Below, piece after piece: positions 47,533 to 56,287 of a stretch of DNA of 64,000 bases. Each line of letters starts with the position of its first letter. The first letter of the stretch is position 1. Under the pieces are notes generated by a model, which worked only from the letters and a program-made list of their open reading frames with translations, was not told the origin of the DNA and did not search any database. Made by a program: the position numbers and the translations under genes. Origin of the DNA: Aminobacter sp. AP02 (GTDB lineage: Bacteria > Pseudomonadota > Alphaproteobacteria > Rhizobiales > Rhizobiaceae); assembly GCF_003148805.1 (NCBI RefSeq), contig NZ_QGGX01000009.1:1-64000 (forward strand). Direction: 5' to 3'.

Positions 47533-47554
47533 TATATGAACTGCAATTCATATA
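47533..47554. promoter_or_regulatory. Operator 2, TATATGAA-N6-TTCATATA
   Basis: The same dyad as operator 1 with equal spacing, ending 12 bp before the ATG of the aldehyde dehydrogenase and directly abutting its CGGAGG ribosome site. Binding here would block transcription or translation initiation. Confidence 0.75.
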
Positions 47555-47566
47555 CGGAGGAAACCC

Positions 47567-49021
47567 ATGGCGTATGCTTTTTCCGACTGGACACAGAAGC
47601 TGCTTATCGATGGTCGTCGCGTCGATGCTTTGTCCGGTCGCACTTTCGATACGCTTGACCCGTCCACAGGCGAAGTCATCGCCAAGATAGCCGAGGCCGA
47701 TGCAGCCGATGTCGACGCCGCCGTGCGTTCCGCCCGCGCTGCCTTCGAAGGTGATTGGGGACGCATGCGCGCCAGCGAGCGTGGCCTGCTCTTGCTCAAG
47801 CTCGCAGAATTGATCCGCCAGAACGAAGACGAACTGGTCAACCTGGAAAGCCTCGACAGCGGCAAGCCGGTTTCAGCTATCCGCCGCCAGGACCTGCCGG
47901 CTGTCATCGATACTCTGGTCTACTACGCCGGCATGGCCGACAAAATAAACGGCCAGGTCATCCCCGCCCGCCAGGACGCGCTGACCTACACCGTACGTGA
48001 GCCGCTCGGTGTCGTCGGCGCCATCATCCCATGGAACTTTCCGCTGATGATCGGCATGTGGAAGATCGCGCCCGCGCTGGCTTGCGGCTGTACAGTGGTA
48101 CTGAAGCCAGCGGAAATCACCCCGCTGACGGCGCTGCGGATAGGTGAACTGGCCCTCGAAGCCGGTTTCCCCGCCGGCACGCTCAATGTCGTTCCGGGCT
48201 TCGGCAAGATCGCCGGCCAGGCGATCGTCGACCACCCGGACATCGACAAGGTCACGTTCACAGGCTCGCCGGTGGTTGGACGGCAGATTTTGCGCGGTGC
48301 TGCCGGCAATCTGAAGCGCGTGACGCTGGAACTCGGCGGCAAATCGGCCAACATCATCTTCCCCGATGCCGACCTGGACGCCGCCGTGAAGGCAGCCGGT
48401 GCCGGCATCTTCTTCAACACCGGCCAGGTCTGCTCTGCGGGTTCGCGAATCCTTGCCCATGAATCCGTCTATGACGAGGTCGTCGAGCGCCTAGCGGCAC
48501 GTGCGAACTCGACCCGCATAGGCGATCCGCGCGAAACCTCGACGGCCATGGGTCCGCTGGTTTCGGAAGTCCAGATGAAGCGCGTGCTCGACTATATTGA
48601 GATCGGCAGACAAGAAGGCGCCACCCTGGTCACCGGCGGCAGTCGCCATGGCGACGTCGGTTACTATGTTCAGCCGACAGTCTTTGCCGGCGTCGAACAT
48701 GAGATGCGTATTTCGCAGGAAGAAATCTTCGGCCCAGTTGCCACCGTCATCAAGTTCAAGGACGACGAGGATGCACTGCGCATTGCCAACGGCACGGTCT
48801 ACAGCCTCGCTGCAGGCGTGTGGACCGCAGATATCGGCCGCGCCCACCGCTTCACGCGGCGGCTGAAGGCGGGCACCGTGTGGGTCAACACATACGGCCC
48901 GACGGATATCAGATTGCCCTGGGGCGGCGCCCGCGACTCCGGTTTCGGCCGCGAGCACGGCGATATGGCTATCGAGAATTTCACCGAGCCAAAGGTCGTG
49001 TGGATCAACACCGGCCGTTGA
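47567..49021 (+). CDS. NAD(P)-dependent aldehyde dehydrogenase
   Basis: A 484-residue ALDH with PWNFPLMIGMWK, general base Glu255 in RVTLELGGK and nucleophile Cys289 in FFNTGQVCSAGS, all of full family length. It starts at ATG 47567 behind CGGAGG, immediately after operator 2. The formyltransferase-like gene follows 114 bp downstream on the same strand, with a strong hairpin between. In mammals and some bacteria an ALDH domain is fused to a formyl-THF hydrolase domain (ALDH1L1); here the two could be separate partners. The aldehyde substrate is otherwise unassigned. Confidence 0.9.
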   Translation: MAYAFSDWTQKLLIDGRRVDALSGRTFDTLDPSTGEVIAKIAEADAADVDAAVRSARAAFEGDWGRMRASERGLLLLKLAELIRQNEDELVNLESLDSGKPVSAIRRQDLPAVIDTLVYYAGMADKINGQVIPARQDALTYTVREPLGVVGAIIPWNFPLMIGMWKIAPALACGCTVVLKPAEITPLTALRIGELALEAGFPAGTLNVVPGFGKIAGQAIVDHPDIDKVTFTGSPVVGRQILRGAAGNLKRVTLELGGKSANIIFPDADLDAAVKAAGAGIFFNTGQVCSAGSRILAHESVYDEVVERLAARANSTRIGDPRETSTAMGPLVSEVQMKRVLDYIEIGRQEGATLVTGGSRHGDVGYYVQPTVFAGVEHEMRISQEEIFGPVATVIKFKDDEDALRIANGTVYSLAAGVWTADIGRAHRFTRRLKAGTVWVNTYGPTDIRLPWGGARDSGFGREHGDMAIENFTEPKVVWINTGR

Positions 49022-49076
49022 AAACACACCCCGCCTGAGGGGAAGCACAACCCAAACAGTCACTGAACAGACCCGT

Positions 49077-49104
49077 GGCCCAGCGTGGCTGGGCACGCTG
49101 GGCC
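49077..49104 (+). terminator. Perfect 11-bp hairpin between ALDH and formyltransferase genes
   Basis: GGCCCAGCGTG pairs with CACGCTGGGCC around the loop GCTGGG. An alternative smaller stem, CCCAGC-GTG-GCTGGG (49079-49093), uses the same 5' arm, so two folds exclude each other. GCTTTACC follows, without a real T-run. It is probably an intercistronic stabiliser or attenuator. Confidence 0.65.
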
Positions 49105-49135
49105 GCTTTACCTAGATCTGGAGGAGAACAGGACC

Positions 49136-50101
49136 ATGCGGATTGCGATCATTGGACAGCAGGCGTTCGGACAAAGTGTACTCGAGGCATTCTTGGCACG
49201 TGGCGATGAGGTCGCCGGCGTGTTTTGCGCCCCGGAAAAAGAAGGCGCCAGGCCCGATCCGCTGCGGCTTGCTGCGGAAAAAGCAGGACTGAAGGTGTTT
49301 CAGCTGCCGAGCCTCAAGGGCGAAGCCGCCGAAACGGCCCTGCGCAAGCTCGACGTCGATCTCGCAGTCATGGCTTATGTGCTGCAGTTCGCGCCGCAGG
49401 ACTTTGTCAACATTCCCAGGCACGGCACCATCCAGTACCACCCCTCGTTGTTGCCTCGATATCGCGGACCAAGCTCGATCAACTGGCCGGTGATCAAGGG
49501 CGACACCCGAACCGGCCTCACCATTTTCCGCCCGACCGATGGCCTCGACGAGGGCCCGGTCATCCTGCAAAAGACCGTGGACATCGGTCCCGACGACACG
49601 CTCGGCAGCGTCTATTTCGACTGGCTGTTTCCGCTCGGCGTCGATGCCATGCTTGAGGCTGCGGACCTCGTCGTTGCTGGAAAACACAATGAGACTGAAC
49701 AGGATGAGAGCAAAGCCTCGTACGAAGGCTGGTGCAAGGATGCGGAAGCCAGGATCAACTGGCACGCCCACGTCGATGTGATCCACAATCTCATCCGCGG
49801 CTGTGACCCGGCGCCCGGCGCCTGGGCCTCGGTCAATGGCACGAAGGTGCGGCTGTTCGAGGCGCGCAAGCACCTGGTCCGCCGCTTCGGCGACGTCGTG
49901 GGCAAGCCAGGCGAAGTCAGCGCGGTCGGCGAGCGCAGTATCAGCATTTCGGTACAGGGCGGCTCTGTGGAGATCTTCAAGGTTCGCACCGAAGCAGGCC
50001 AGAAGCTTTCGGGTGCGGCGTTTGCCAATGCTTTCGGGCTGAAGCCGGGTATGAAGCTTGAGGCACCGGTGGTGGCCAAGGTGGCCGAAGCAGTTTCCTG
50101 A
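49136..50101 (+). CDS. Formyltransferase/10-formyl-THF hydrolase-like protein
   Basis: From ATG 49136 behind GGAGGAGAA the protein has 321 residues. The N-terminal domain carries QYHPSLLPRYRGPSSINWPVIKGD and DGLDEGPVILQK, closer to the hydrolase domain of 10-formyl-THF dehydrogenase (which reads YHPSLLPRHRG) than to Fmt (which reads NVHASLLPRWRGAAPI). The conserved His and Asp are present. The C-terminal part (RINWHAHVDVIHNLIRGCDPAPGAWASVNG) is the FMT C-terminal barrel. There is no carrier or ALDH domain in this chain, but an ALDH gene precedes it. Transfer of formyl groups to another acceptor is possible. Confidence 0.85.
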   Translation: MRIAIIGQQAFGQSVLEAFLARGDEVAGVFCAPEKEGARPDPLRLAAEKAGLKVFQLPSLKGEAAETALRKLDVDLAVMAYVLQFAPQDFVNIPRHGTIQYHPSLLPRYRGPSSINWPVIKGDTRTGLTIFRPTDGLDEGPVILQKTVDIGPDDTLGSVYFDWLFPLGVDAMLEAADLVVAGKHNETEQDESKASYEGWCKDAEARINWHAHVDVIHNLIRGCDPAPGAWASVNGTKVRLFEARKHLVRRFGDVVGKPGEVSAVGERSISISVQGGSVEIFKVRTEAGQKLSGAAFANAFGLKPGMKLEAPVVAKVAEAVS

Positions 50102-50141
50102 CAGATTTCGTCGGTCAGCCGCAAGGCTGCCATCCTCCCGC

Positions 50142-50169
50142 AAAAGCCGCCGAGCCATCGGCGGCTTTT
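50142..50169. terminator. Bidirectional intrinsic terminator
   Basis: AAAAGCCGCCGA-GCCA-TCGGCGGCTTTT is a perfect 12-bp stem with a tetraloop and A/T tails, between the convergent formyltransferase (ends 50101) and lldD (ends 50215). It can stop transcripts from both sides. Confidence 0.9.
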
Positions 50170-50214
50170 AGCGGTCCAGCAAGTCTTTCATCCTCTCGCT
50201 GGAAAGGCGCGCCG

Positions 50215-51357
50215 TTACCGCCTGGCGATAATTCGCCCATCGACATCCTTGATGTCGCGTAGGCCACAGAAGGCCATGGTGATATCGAGTTCCTTGCGGA
50301 TGATGTCGAGACAGGTGGTCACGCCCGCCTCGCCCCCGGCGCCGAGGCCATAAAGGAACGAGCGGCCGATGAACACGCCCTTGGCCCCGAGGGCGACGGC
50401 CTTGAGCACATCCTGCCCGGAACGGATACCGCCATCCATCAGAACTTCGATGCGATCGCCTACAGCATCGACGATTGCAGGCAGCGCCGAGATCGATGAA
50501 ACGGCACCGTCGAGCTGGCGGCCACCATGGTTGGAGACGATGAGCGCGTCGGCACCACTTGCCGCCGCCTTCTGCGCGTCCTCGGGATCGAGGATGCCCT
50601 TGAGAATGAGCTTGCCGCCCCACTGGTCCTTGATCCACTTCACGTCGTCCCAGCTCAGCGCAGGGTCGAACTGCTCCGCCGTCCACGACGACAGCGAGCG
50701 CAGGTCGGTGACGCCCTTGGCGTGGCCGGCGATGTTGCGGAATGTGCGCCGGTTGGTACGCAGCATGTTGAAGCACCAGCGCGGCTTGGTTGCCAAGTTG
50801 ATGATGTTGGGGATCGTCATCCGCGGCGGCGTCGACAGACCGTTGATGATGTCCTTGTGCCGCTGGCCGAGGATCTGCAGGTCGAGCGTCAGTACCAGCG
50901 CCGAACATTTCGCCGCCTTGGCGCGCTGGATCAGCCGCGAAACGAAATCGCGATCCTTCATGACATAGAGCTGGAACCAGAAAGGCTTGGACGTGTTCTC
51001 TGCAACGTCCTCGATCGAGCAGATACTCATGGTCGACAGCGTGAACGGAATGCCGGCCTTTTCGGCGGCGCGCGCGGCGAGTATCTCGCCGTCGGCATGC
51101 TGCATGCCGGTCAGGCCAGTCGGCGCGATCGCCACCGGCATCGACACCTTCTCGCCTATCATCGTTGTTTCAAGCGTGCGGTTGCGCAGGTCTACGGCGA
51201 CGCGCTGGCGCAGCTTGATTGGCACGAAATCGCTTTCGTTCTCTCTATAGGTGCTTTCGGTCCAGGCGCCGGAATCGCAATAGTCGTAGAACATGCGTGG
51301 CACGCGCCGCTTGGCGATTGCACGAAGATCGGCGATCGAGGTTATCGGACGCGCCAT
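50215..51357 (-). CDS. lldD: FMN-dependent alpha-hydroxyacid dehydrogenase (LldD-like)
   Basis: The 380-residue TIM-barrel flavoprotein begins with RMFYDYCDSGAWTESTYREN and contains PIAPTGLTGM-like VAIAPTGLTGMQHADGE, FQLYVMKDRDF, LTLDLQILGQRHKDI, and the active-site DALIVSNHGGRQLDG with catalytic His, then VLMDGGIRSGQDVLKA that binds the FMN phosphate. It oxidises an L-2-hydroxyacid, most often L-lactate to pyruvate, passing electrons to the quinone pool. Glycolate or mandelate are alternatives. It starts at ATG 51357 behind GGAG, 108 bp downstream of a terminator for the molybdenum-hydroxylase operon, so it has its own promoter. Confidence 0.87.
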   Translation of the reverse strand: MARPITSIADLRAIAKRRVPRMFYDYCDSGAWTESTYRENESDFVPIKLRQRVAVDLRNRTLETTMIGEKVSMPVAIAPTGLTGMQHADGEILAARAAEKAGIPFTLSTMSICSIEDVAENTSKPFWFQLYVMKDRDFVSRLIQRAKAAKCSALVLTLDLQILGQRHKDIINGLSTPPRMTIPNIINLATKPRWCFNMLRTNRRTFRNIAGHAKGVTDLRSLSSWTAEQFDPALSWDDVKWIKDQWGGKLILKGILDPEDAQKAAASGADALIVSNHGGRQLDGAVSSISALPAIVDAVGDRIEVLMDGGIRSGQDVLKAVALGAKGVFIGRSFLYGLGAGGEAGVTTCLDIIRKELDITMAFCGLRDIKDVDGRIIARR

Positions 51358-51464
51358 TCAGGTCTGCTCCACATTCTCATTGCTGTTCCAAGCCCGCGCG
51401 CGGCATGTAAGCCCCCTGAGGCGGAGTTGCCAAGGCCAACCATCGGCTAAACAACTTCAAAAGG

Positions 51465-51485
51465 AAAAGGGCCCGAAGGCCCCTT
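51465..51485 (-). terminator. Intrinsic terminator of the cox-like operon
   Basis: On the minus strand AAGGGGCC-TTCG-GGCCCTTT forms an 8-bp stem with a UUCG tetraloop, 24 bp past the medium-subunit stop, followed by TTCCTTTT. This is a good Rho-independent terminator. Confidence 0.85.
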
Positions 51486-51509
51486 CCCGGAATTGCGGAT
51501 GCAATTCGC

Positions 51510-52307
51510 TCAGGCGTTAGCTGCCGCAACGGCGCGCTTGGCCATCACGACCACGAGATTGGCCCGATATTCCGGCGACGCATGGATGTCGCCCATCAGG
51601 TTCTTGGAGGGCACCGAAACACCTTCCAGAGCTGACGCCTCGAACTTCTTGGTCAGCGCGGCCTCGATCTCCTTGGAGCGGAACACGCCGTCATCGCCTG
51701 CCCCGGTCACCGCCGCGCGCACGCCGTCCTTGCCCTTGGTAACGAATACGCCTGTCATGGCGTAGCGTGACGCGGGATTGGGGAATTTGGCATAACCCGC
51801 CTTGGCCGGTGCGGTGAATGTAACCGCTGTAACGATCTCGTCGTCCTTGAGTGCCGTTTCGAAAAGCCCCTTGAAGAACTTGTCAGCCGCAAGCTCTCGC
51901 TTGTTGGTGACAATGGTCGCCCCAAGCGCCAGCATTGCCGAGGGATAATCGGCAGCCGGATCGTTATTGGCTATAGAGCCCCCGATCGTGCCGCGATGGC
52001 GTACGGCCGGATCTCCGATAAGGCTGGCCAGATGCGTCAGCGCCGGGCAGACCTTCTTCAGCTTCTCATCATTGGCAACGTCGAAATGCGTCGTGGTGGC
52101 ACCGATGGTAACGGTCTTGCCCGACACCTTGATGCCCTTGAGTTCGGCAATGTGGCCCAGGTCGACCAGATCCGACGGTGCGGCGAGCCGCGTTTTCATC
52201 GCCGGGATCAGCGTCATGCCACCGGCAAGGAACTTGGCGTCACCTGACTTGATCTTCTTGACGGCGTCCGCGACCGAGGTGGCGCGATGATAGTTGACGG
52301 AATACAT
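51510..52307 (-). CDS. Molybdenum hydroxylase FAD-binding medium subunit (CoxM-like)
   Basis: The 265-residue FAD subunit of the xanthine oxidase family. The FAD motifs AGGMTLIPAMK (32-42) and TIGGSIANNDPAADYPSAM are present, followed by the CO-dehydrogenase C-terminal domain. It passes electrons from the 2Fe-2S subunit to the respiratory chain or another acceptor. Its start lies 12 bp after the large-subunit stop, behind GAGGAGG. It is the third and last gene of the S-L-M operon. Confidence 0.9.
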   Translation of the reverse strand: MYSVNYHRATSVADAVKKIKSGDAKFLAGGMTLIPAMKTRLAAPSDLVDLGHIAELKGIKVSGKTVTIGATTTHFDVANDEKLKKVCPALTHLASLIGDPAVRHRGTIGGSIANNDPAADYPSAMLALGATIVTNKRELAADKFFKGLFETALKDDEIVTAVTFTAPAKAGYAKFPNPASRYAMTGVFVTKGKDGVRAAVTGAGDDGVFRSKEIEAALTKKFEASALEGVSVPSKNLMGDIHASPEYRANLVVVMAKRAVAAANA

Positions 52308-52319
52308 CTTGCGTCCTCC

Positions 52320-54671
52320 TCAGTGTTTCGTGCCGGCGCGCAACGCAGCCCAGACTTTCTGAGGCGTTGCGGGCATGGTCAGGTTTTCGTGACCGAGCGC
52401 ATCGGTGATGGCGTTGATGACCGCCGGCGGCGAGCCGATGGCACCTGCCTCGCCACAGCCCTTCATGCCAAGTGGATTGCCCGGACAAGGCGTGTTGGAA
52501 GTCGAGACCTGGAACGAGGGCAGATCGTCGGCGCGCGGCATGGTGTAGTCCATGTAGCTTGCCGTCAGAAGCTGGCCGCTGGCGTCATAGACGGCCCCTT
52601 CGAGCAGTGCCTGGCCAACGCCTTGAGCGATGCCGCCATGCACCTGACCTTCAACGATCATCGGGTTGATGATGTTGCCGAAATCGTCGGCGGCGACGAA
52701 TTGCACGATGTCGGTCTTGCCGGTCTCCGGATCGATTTCGACTTCGCAGATATAGCAGCCCGCCGGGAACGTGAAGTTTGACGGATCGTAGAACGCAGTT
52801 TCCTTAAGCCCCGGCTCCATGCCTTGCGGCAGGTTGTGGGCGGTGTAGGCGGCGAGAGCCATCTGGAACCAAGGCACGTTCTTGTCGGTGCCGGCAACCT
52901 TGAGCTGACCGTTTTCAATGACGATGTCGCCCTCGTCGGCTTCAAGCAGGTGGGCGGCGATCTTCTTGGCTTTGGCCTCGACCTTGTCGAGCGCCTTGAC
53001 GATAGCCGACATGCCGACGGCGCCCGAGCGGGAGCCGTAAGTGCCCATGCCCATCTGCACCTTGTCTGTGTCGCCATGCACGATCGACACCGAGTCGAGC
53101 GGCACGCCGAAACGGGAGTTGACCAGTTGCGCAAAGGTCGTTTCATGGCCTTGGCCATGGCTGTGCGAACCGGTCAGAACCTCGATGGTGCCGACCGCGT
53201 TGACGCGCACTTCAGCCGACTCCCAAAGGCCCACGCCGGCACCGAGCGAACCGACAGCCGCCGAAGGTGCGATGCCGCAGGCCTCGATGTAACAGCTCAT
53301 GCCGATGCCCCGCAGCTTGCCTTTCTTGGCTGCGGCCGCCTTGCGCTTGGCAAAGCCGGCATAGTCGGCCTGCTTCATCGCGGCGTCGAGAGAGGCGCCA
53401 TAATCGCCGGCGTCGTAGCACATGATGACGGGCGTCTGGTGCGGGAAGGAAGTGACGAAGTTGGTACGCCTGAGCTCGGCTGGCGAGACCCCCAGCTCAC
53501 GCGCGGCGATCTCCATCGTGCGCTCCACGACGTAGGTGGCCTCGGGCCGCCCCGCCCCGCGGTAGGCGTCGACAGGTGCCGTGTTGGTGTAGACCGTGCG
53601 CACATTGCCGTAGATCGTCGGAATATCGTACTGGCCCGACAACAGCGTGGCGTAGAGATAGGTCGGTGTCGCCGAGGAAAACAGCGACATGTAGGCGCCA
53701 AGATTGGCGATGGTGTCGACTTTCAGCCCGACGATCTTGTTGTTCTTGTCGAAGCCCATCTCGACGGTGGTGTGATGGTCGCGACCATGGGCGTCGGTGA
53801 GGAAGCTTTCGGTACGATCAGCCACCCATTTGACCGGCACGCCGGTCCGCTTTGAGGCCCACAGGCAGACGATCTCTTCGGGATAGATATAGATTTTCGA
53901 GCCAAAGCCGCCGCCGACATCAGGAGCGATGACGCGCAGCTTGTTTTCCGGCGCGACATTGTAGAACGCGCTCATCACCAGCCGTGCCACATGGGGGTTC
54001 TGCGAAGTGGTCCAGCAGGTGTAGTGGTCCTCGGCGTTGTCGTAATGCCCAAGGGCGGCGCGCGGCTCCATCGCATTCGGAACCAGGCGATTGTTGACGA
54101 TGTTGACGCGAGTAATGTGTGCCGCAGTCTTGAGCGCCGCTTCGGTTTTTGCGGCGTCGCCGATGCCCCAGTCGAAGATCAGGTTGCCTTCCGCTTCCGG
54201 ATGAAGCTGCGGAGCGCCCTTGCCGAGCGCTTCCACAGCATCCGCCACCGACTTGCGTTCCTTGTAGGTGATCTCGACGGCTTCGGCCGCATCGCGCGCC
54301 TGGCCCTTGGTATCGGCCACCACCACGACGACGGCGTCGCCGACATAGCGCACACGATCGACAGCAAGCGGCGACCAGGCGCCCATCTTCATTGGGGACC
54401 CATCCTTGGAATGGATCATCCAGCCGCAGATCAGATTGCCGATGCCATCAGCCTTGAGTTGCTTGCCGGTGAGCACACCGATGACACCCGGCATGGCTTC
54501 GGCCTTCTTGACGTCGATCTTCTTGATGTCGGCATGGGCGTGCGGGCTGCGTACGAATGCAGCGTGCTTCATTCCAGGCACGACCATGTCGTCGACATAG
54601 CGCCCCGAGCCGGTGATGAATCTCTTGTCTTCCTTGCGCGCAACCCGTGCGCCAACGCCTTCCATTCCCAT
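52320..54671 (-). CDS. Molybdenum hydroxylase large subunit (form II CoxL-like)
   Basis: The 783-residue molybdopterin-cytosine-dinucleotide subunit has an N-terminal Ald/Xan domain ([27 protein letters not shown]) and the Mo-binding domain with GGGFGSK (253-259) and [10 protein letters not shown]. The active-site loop reads AYRGAGR (369-375), the form II signature, rather than the AYxCSFR of true carbon-monoxide dehydrogenases, so CO is unlikely to be the main substrate. Purines, aldehydes or N-heterocycles are typical for such enzymes. It is preceded by coxS-like and an intergenic repeat. The FAA hydrolase and lldD nearby may act on its product. Confidence 0.9.
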   Translation of the reverse strand: MGMEGVGARVARKEDKRFITGSGRYVDDMVVPGMKHAAFVRSPHAHADIKKIDVKKAEAMPGVIGVLTGKQLKADGIGNLICGWMIHSKDGSPMKMGAWSPLAVDRVRYVGDAVVVVVADTKGQARDAAEAVEITYKERKSVADAVEALGKGAPQLHPEAEGNLIFDWGIGDAAKTEAALKTAAHITRVNIVNNRLVPNAMEPRAALGHYDNAEDHYTCWTTSQNPHVARLVMSAFYNVAPENKLRVIAPDVGGGFGSKIYIYPEEIVCLWASKRTGVPVKWVADRTESFLTDAHGRDHHTTVEMGFDKNNKIVGLKVDTIANLGAYMSLFSSATPTYLYATLLSGQYDIPTIYGNVRTVYTNTAPVDAYRGAGRPEATYVVERTMEIAARELGVSPAELRRTNFVTSFPHQTPVIMCYDAGDYGASLDAAMKQADYAGFAKRKAAAAKKGKLRGIGMSCYIEACGIAPSAAVGSLGAGVGLWESAEVRVNAVGTIEVLTGSHSHGQGHETTFAQLVNSRFGVPLDSVSIVHGDTDKVQMGMGTYGSRSGAVGMSAIVKALDKVEAKAKKIAAHLLEADEGDIVIENGQLKVAGTDKNVPWFQMALAAYTAHNLPQGMEPGLKETAFYDPSNFTFPAGCYICEVEIDPETGKTDIVQFVAADDFGNIINPMIVEGQVHGGIAQGVGQALLEGAVYDASGQLLTASYMDYTMPRADDLPSFQVSTSNTPCPGNPLGMKGCGEAGAIGSPPAVINAITDALGHENLTMPATPQKVWAALRAGTKH

Positions 54672-54695
54672 CTGAATTCCTCCCGAACCTGAAGA

Positions 54696-54789
54696 AGCGA
54701 ATAGCGAGTAGTGAGTAGCGAATAGAGGGAGAGGTAACGACGACAGCGGGCAATGCCCCCTACTCGCTACTCACTATTCCCTTTTCGCT
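54696..54789. repeat. Intergenic inverted repeat, GAATAGCGAGTAG family (copy 2)
   Basis: AGCGAATAGCGAGTAGTGAG at the left and CTACTCGCTACTCACTATTC at the right are inverted and enclose about 40 bp. It lies between the small- and large-subunit genes of the molybdenum hydroxylase and shares its unit with 6425-6510. Confidence 0.75.
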
Positions 54790-54796
54790 CCTTGCC

Positions 54797-55297
54797 TCAC
54801 GCAGCCTTGTTCGCCTTGCTCTTGGACGCCTTCGACATCGTCTTTGAAGCGGCGAGGATCGCCTTGACGATATTGTGGTAGCCCGTGCAGCGGCAGATGT
54901 TGCCTTCGAGTTCCGCGCGCACGGTGGCTTCGTCGAGTCCGTCGGGATGCCGGCGGATCATGTCAGTTGCAGTCATGATCATGCCCGGCGTGCAAAATCC
55001 GCACTGCAGGCCGTGATTTTCCTTGAAAGCGGCTTGCACGGGATGCAGGTCAGCGCCGTTGGCGAGGCCTTCGATGGTCGTCACGGTCGATCCAGAAGCC
55101 TGGACCGCAAGCATCGTGCAGGACTTCACGGCCTTGCCGTCGACATGGACGACACAAGCGCCGCATTGCGACGTGTCACAACCGACATGCGTGCCGGTCA
55201 GGTTCAAATTCTCTCGCAGGAAATGTACTAGAAGCGTGCGGTCCTCCACCGCGCCACTAACCTTTCGGCCATTCACGACCAAAGTAACCTCTGACAT
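54797..55297 (-). CDS. Molybdenum hydroxylase 2Fe-2S small subunit (CoxS-like)
   Basis: The 166-residue protein holds two iron-sulfur clusters: plant-type Cys40, Cys45, Cys48 and Cys60 ([10 protein letters not shown] and KSC), and helical-type Cys99, Cys102, Cys135 and Cys137 (QCGFCTPGM and CRCTGYHN). It relays electrons from the molybdenum site to the FAD subunit. The start is ATG 55297 behind GGGAGG. The C-terminal KSKANKAA tail is basic and longer than usual. It is the first gene of the operon, divergent from the FAA hydrolase. Confidence 0.92.
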   Translation of the reverse strand: MSEVTLVVNGRKVSGAVEDRTLLVHFLRENLNLTGTHVGCDTSQCGACVVHVDGKAVKSCTMLAVQASGSTVTTIEGLANGADLHPVQAAFKENHGLQCGFCTPGMIMTATDMIRRHPDGLDEATVRAELEGNICRCTGYHNIVKAILAASKTMSKASKSKANKAA

Positions 55298-55567
55298 GAA
55301 ACCTCCCACTGTTGCCGCGACCGGCCAGGCATGCCCCGCCCCGTCAGGTGAGCAAATCCTATCCCGGCGAATGCAGGCTGCAAGCGCCTTTTTGGATCCA
55401 GACACGCAATGCGTGCAGACCAGCGCAGAAATGATGCCCGGCAAGGGTCGATTCGACCTGGAACATCTTGCCGGGACCCGCCCAAACCCGCTTCCGCACG
55501 GTGAATGGAAGTGGAATGCCCGGACGGATCATGTCAAAAGCGCTGATCAATTTCATGGGAGGCTACC

Positions 55568-56266
55568 CTGGCCACTTTCGTCATCACCCCGCCCGAGCGT
55601 GCCTCGGTTGCGGTTTCAGGCTCAAGCGAGCGGTTCCCCGTCCGGCGCATCTTCTGCGTCGGCCGCAATTATGCGGCGCACGCGCGCGAGATGGGCAACG
55701 ACCCTGACCGTGAGCCCCCCTTCTTCTTCGGCAAGCCCGCCGACGCTGTCGTCGACAGTGGCACTACAATCCCCTACCCGCCGCTGACCCAAGACCTCCA
55801 CCACGAGATCGAGTTGGTCGTTGCCGTTGGCCGCGGTGGCTCTGACATCGACGTAGCGAACGCGCTCGATCACGTTTGGGGTTATGGCGTCGGCATCGAC
55901 TTTACCCGTCGCGACTTGCAGGACGTGGCAAAGAAAATGGGCCGGCCATGGGACTGGGCAAAAGGCTTCGACCTGTCGGCGCCATGCGGGCCGCTTGTAC
56001 CCGCATCAGAAGTTGGTCATCCGGCAAAAGGCCGCATCTGGCTTGCCGTCAACGGGGAAACCAGACAGCAGGGCGACCTCACCGAACTGATCTGGTCGAT
56101 TCCTGAAGTGATTGCCGTTTGCAGCCAGTCGGTGGAACTGAAGGCTGGCGACCTGATCTATTCCGGCACGCCGGCCGGCGTGGGCGCGGTTAAGTCAGGC
56201 GACAGGATCACCGGCGGGGTGGACGGCGTTGGCGAGATCGACATCACAATCGGCGCAGCGCGTTAG
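55568..56266 (+). CDS. Fumarylacetoacetate hydrolase family protein, likely CTG start
   Basis: The 232-residue FAH-fold protein resembles fumarylpyruvate hydrolases: [41 protein letters not shown] with the metal-binding EIEL, and [15 protein letters not shown]. The first ATG in frame, at 55691, would remove the conserved N-terminus. In frame upstream a TGA lies at about 55544, and the only suitable initiator between is CTG 55568, five bases after a perfect GGGAGG. I therefore assign a CTG start. It would cleave a C-C bond in a fumarylpyruvate-like diketo acid, as in gentisate degradation. Confidence 0.85.
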   Translation: MATFVITPPERASVAVSGSSERFPVRRIFCVGRNYAAHAREMGNDPDREPPFFFGKPADAVVDSGTTIPYPPLTQDLHHEIELVVAVGRGGSDIDVANALDHVWGYGVGIDFTRRDLQDVAKKMGRPWDWAKGFDLSAPCGPLVPASEVGHPAKGRIWLAVNGETRQQGDLTELIWSIPEVIAVCSQSVELKAGDLIYSGTPAGVGAVKSGDRITGGVDGVGEIDITIGAAR

Positions 56267-56287
56267 CAGGCAACGATTGGCGACGGC

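Noticed and set aside
52320-54671. True carbon-monoxide dehydrogenase (form I CoxL)
   Set aside because: The active-site loop is AYRGAGR, not AYxCSFR, so the enzyme is form II.
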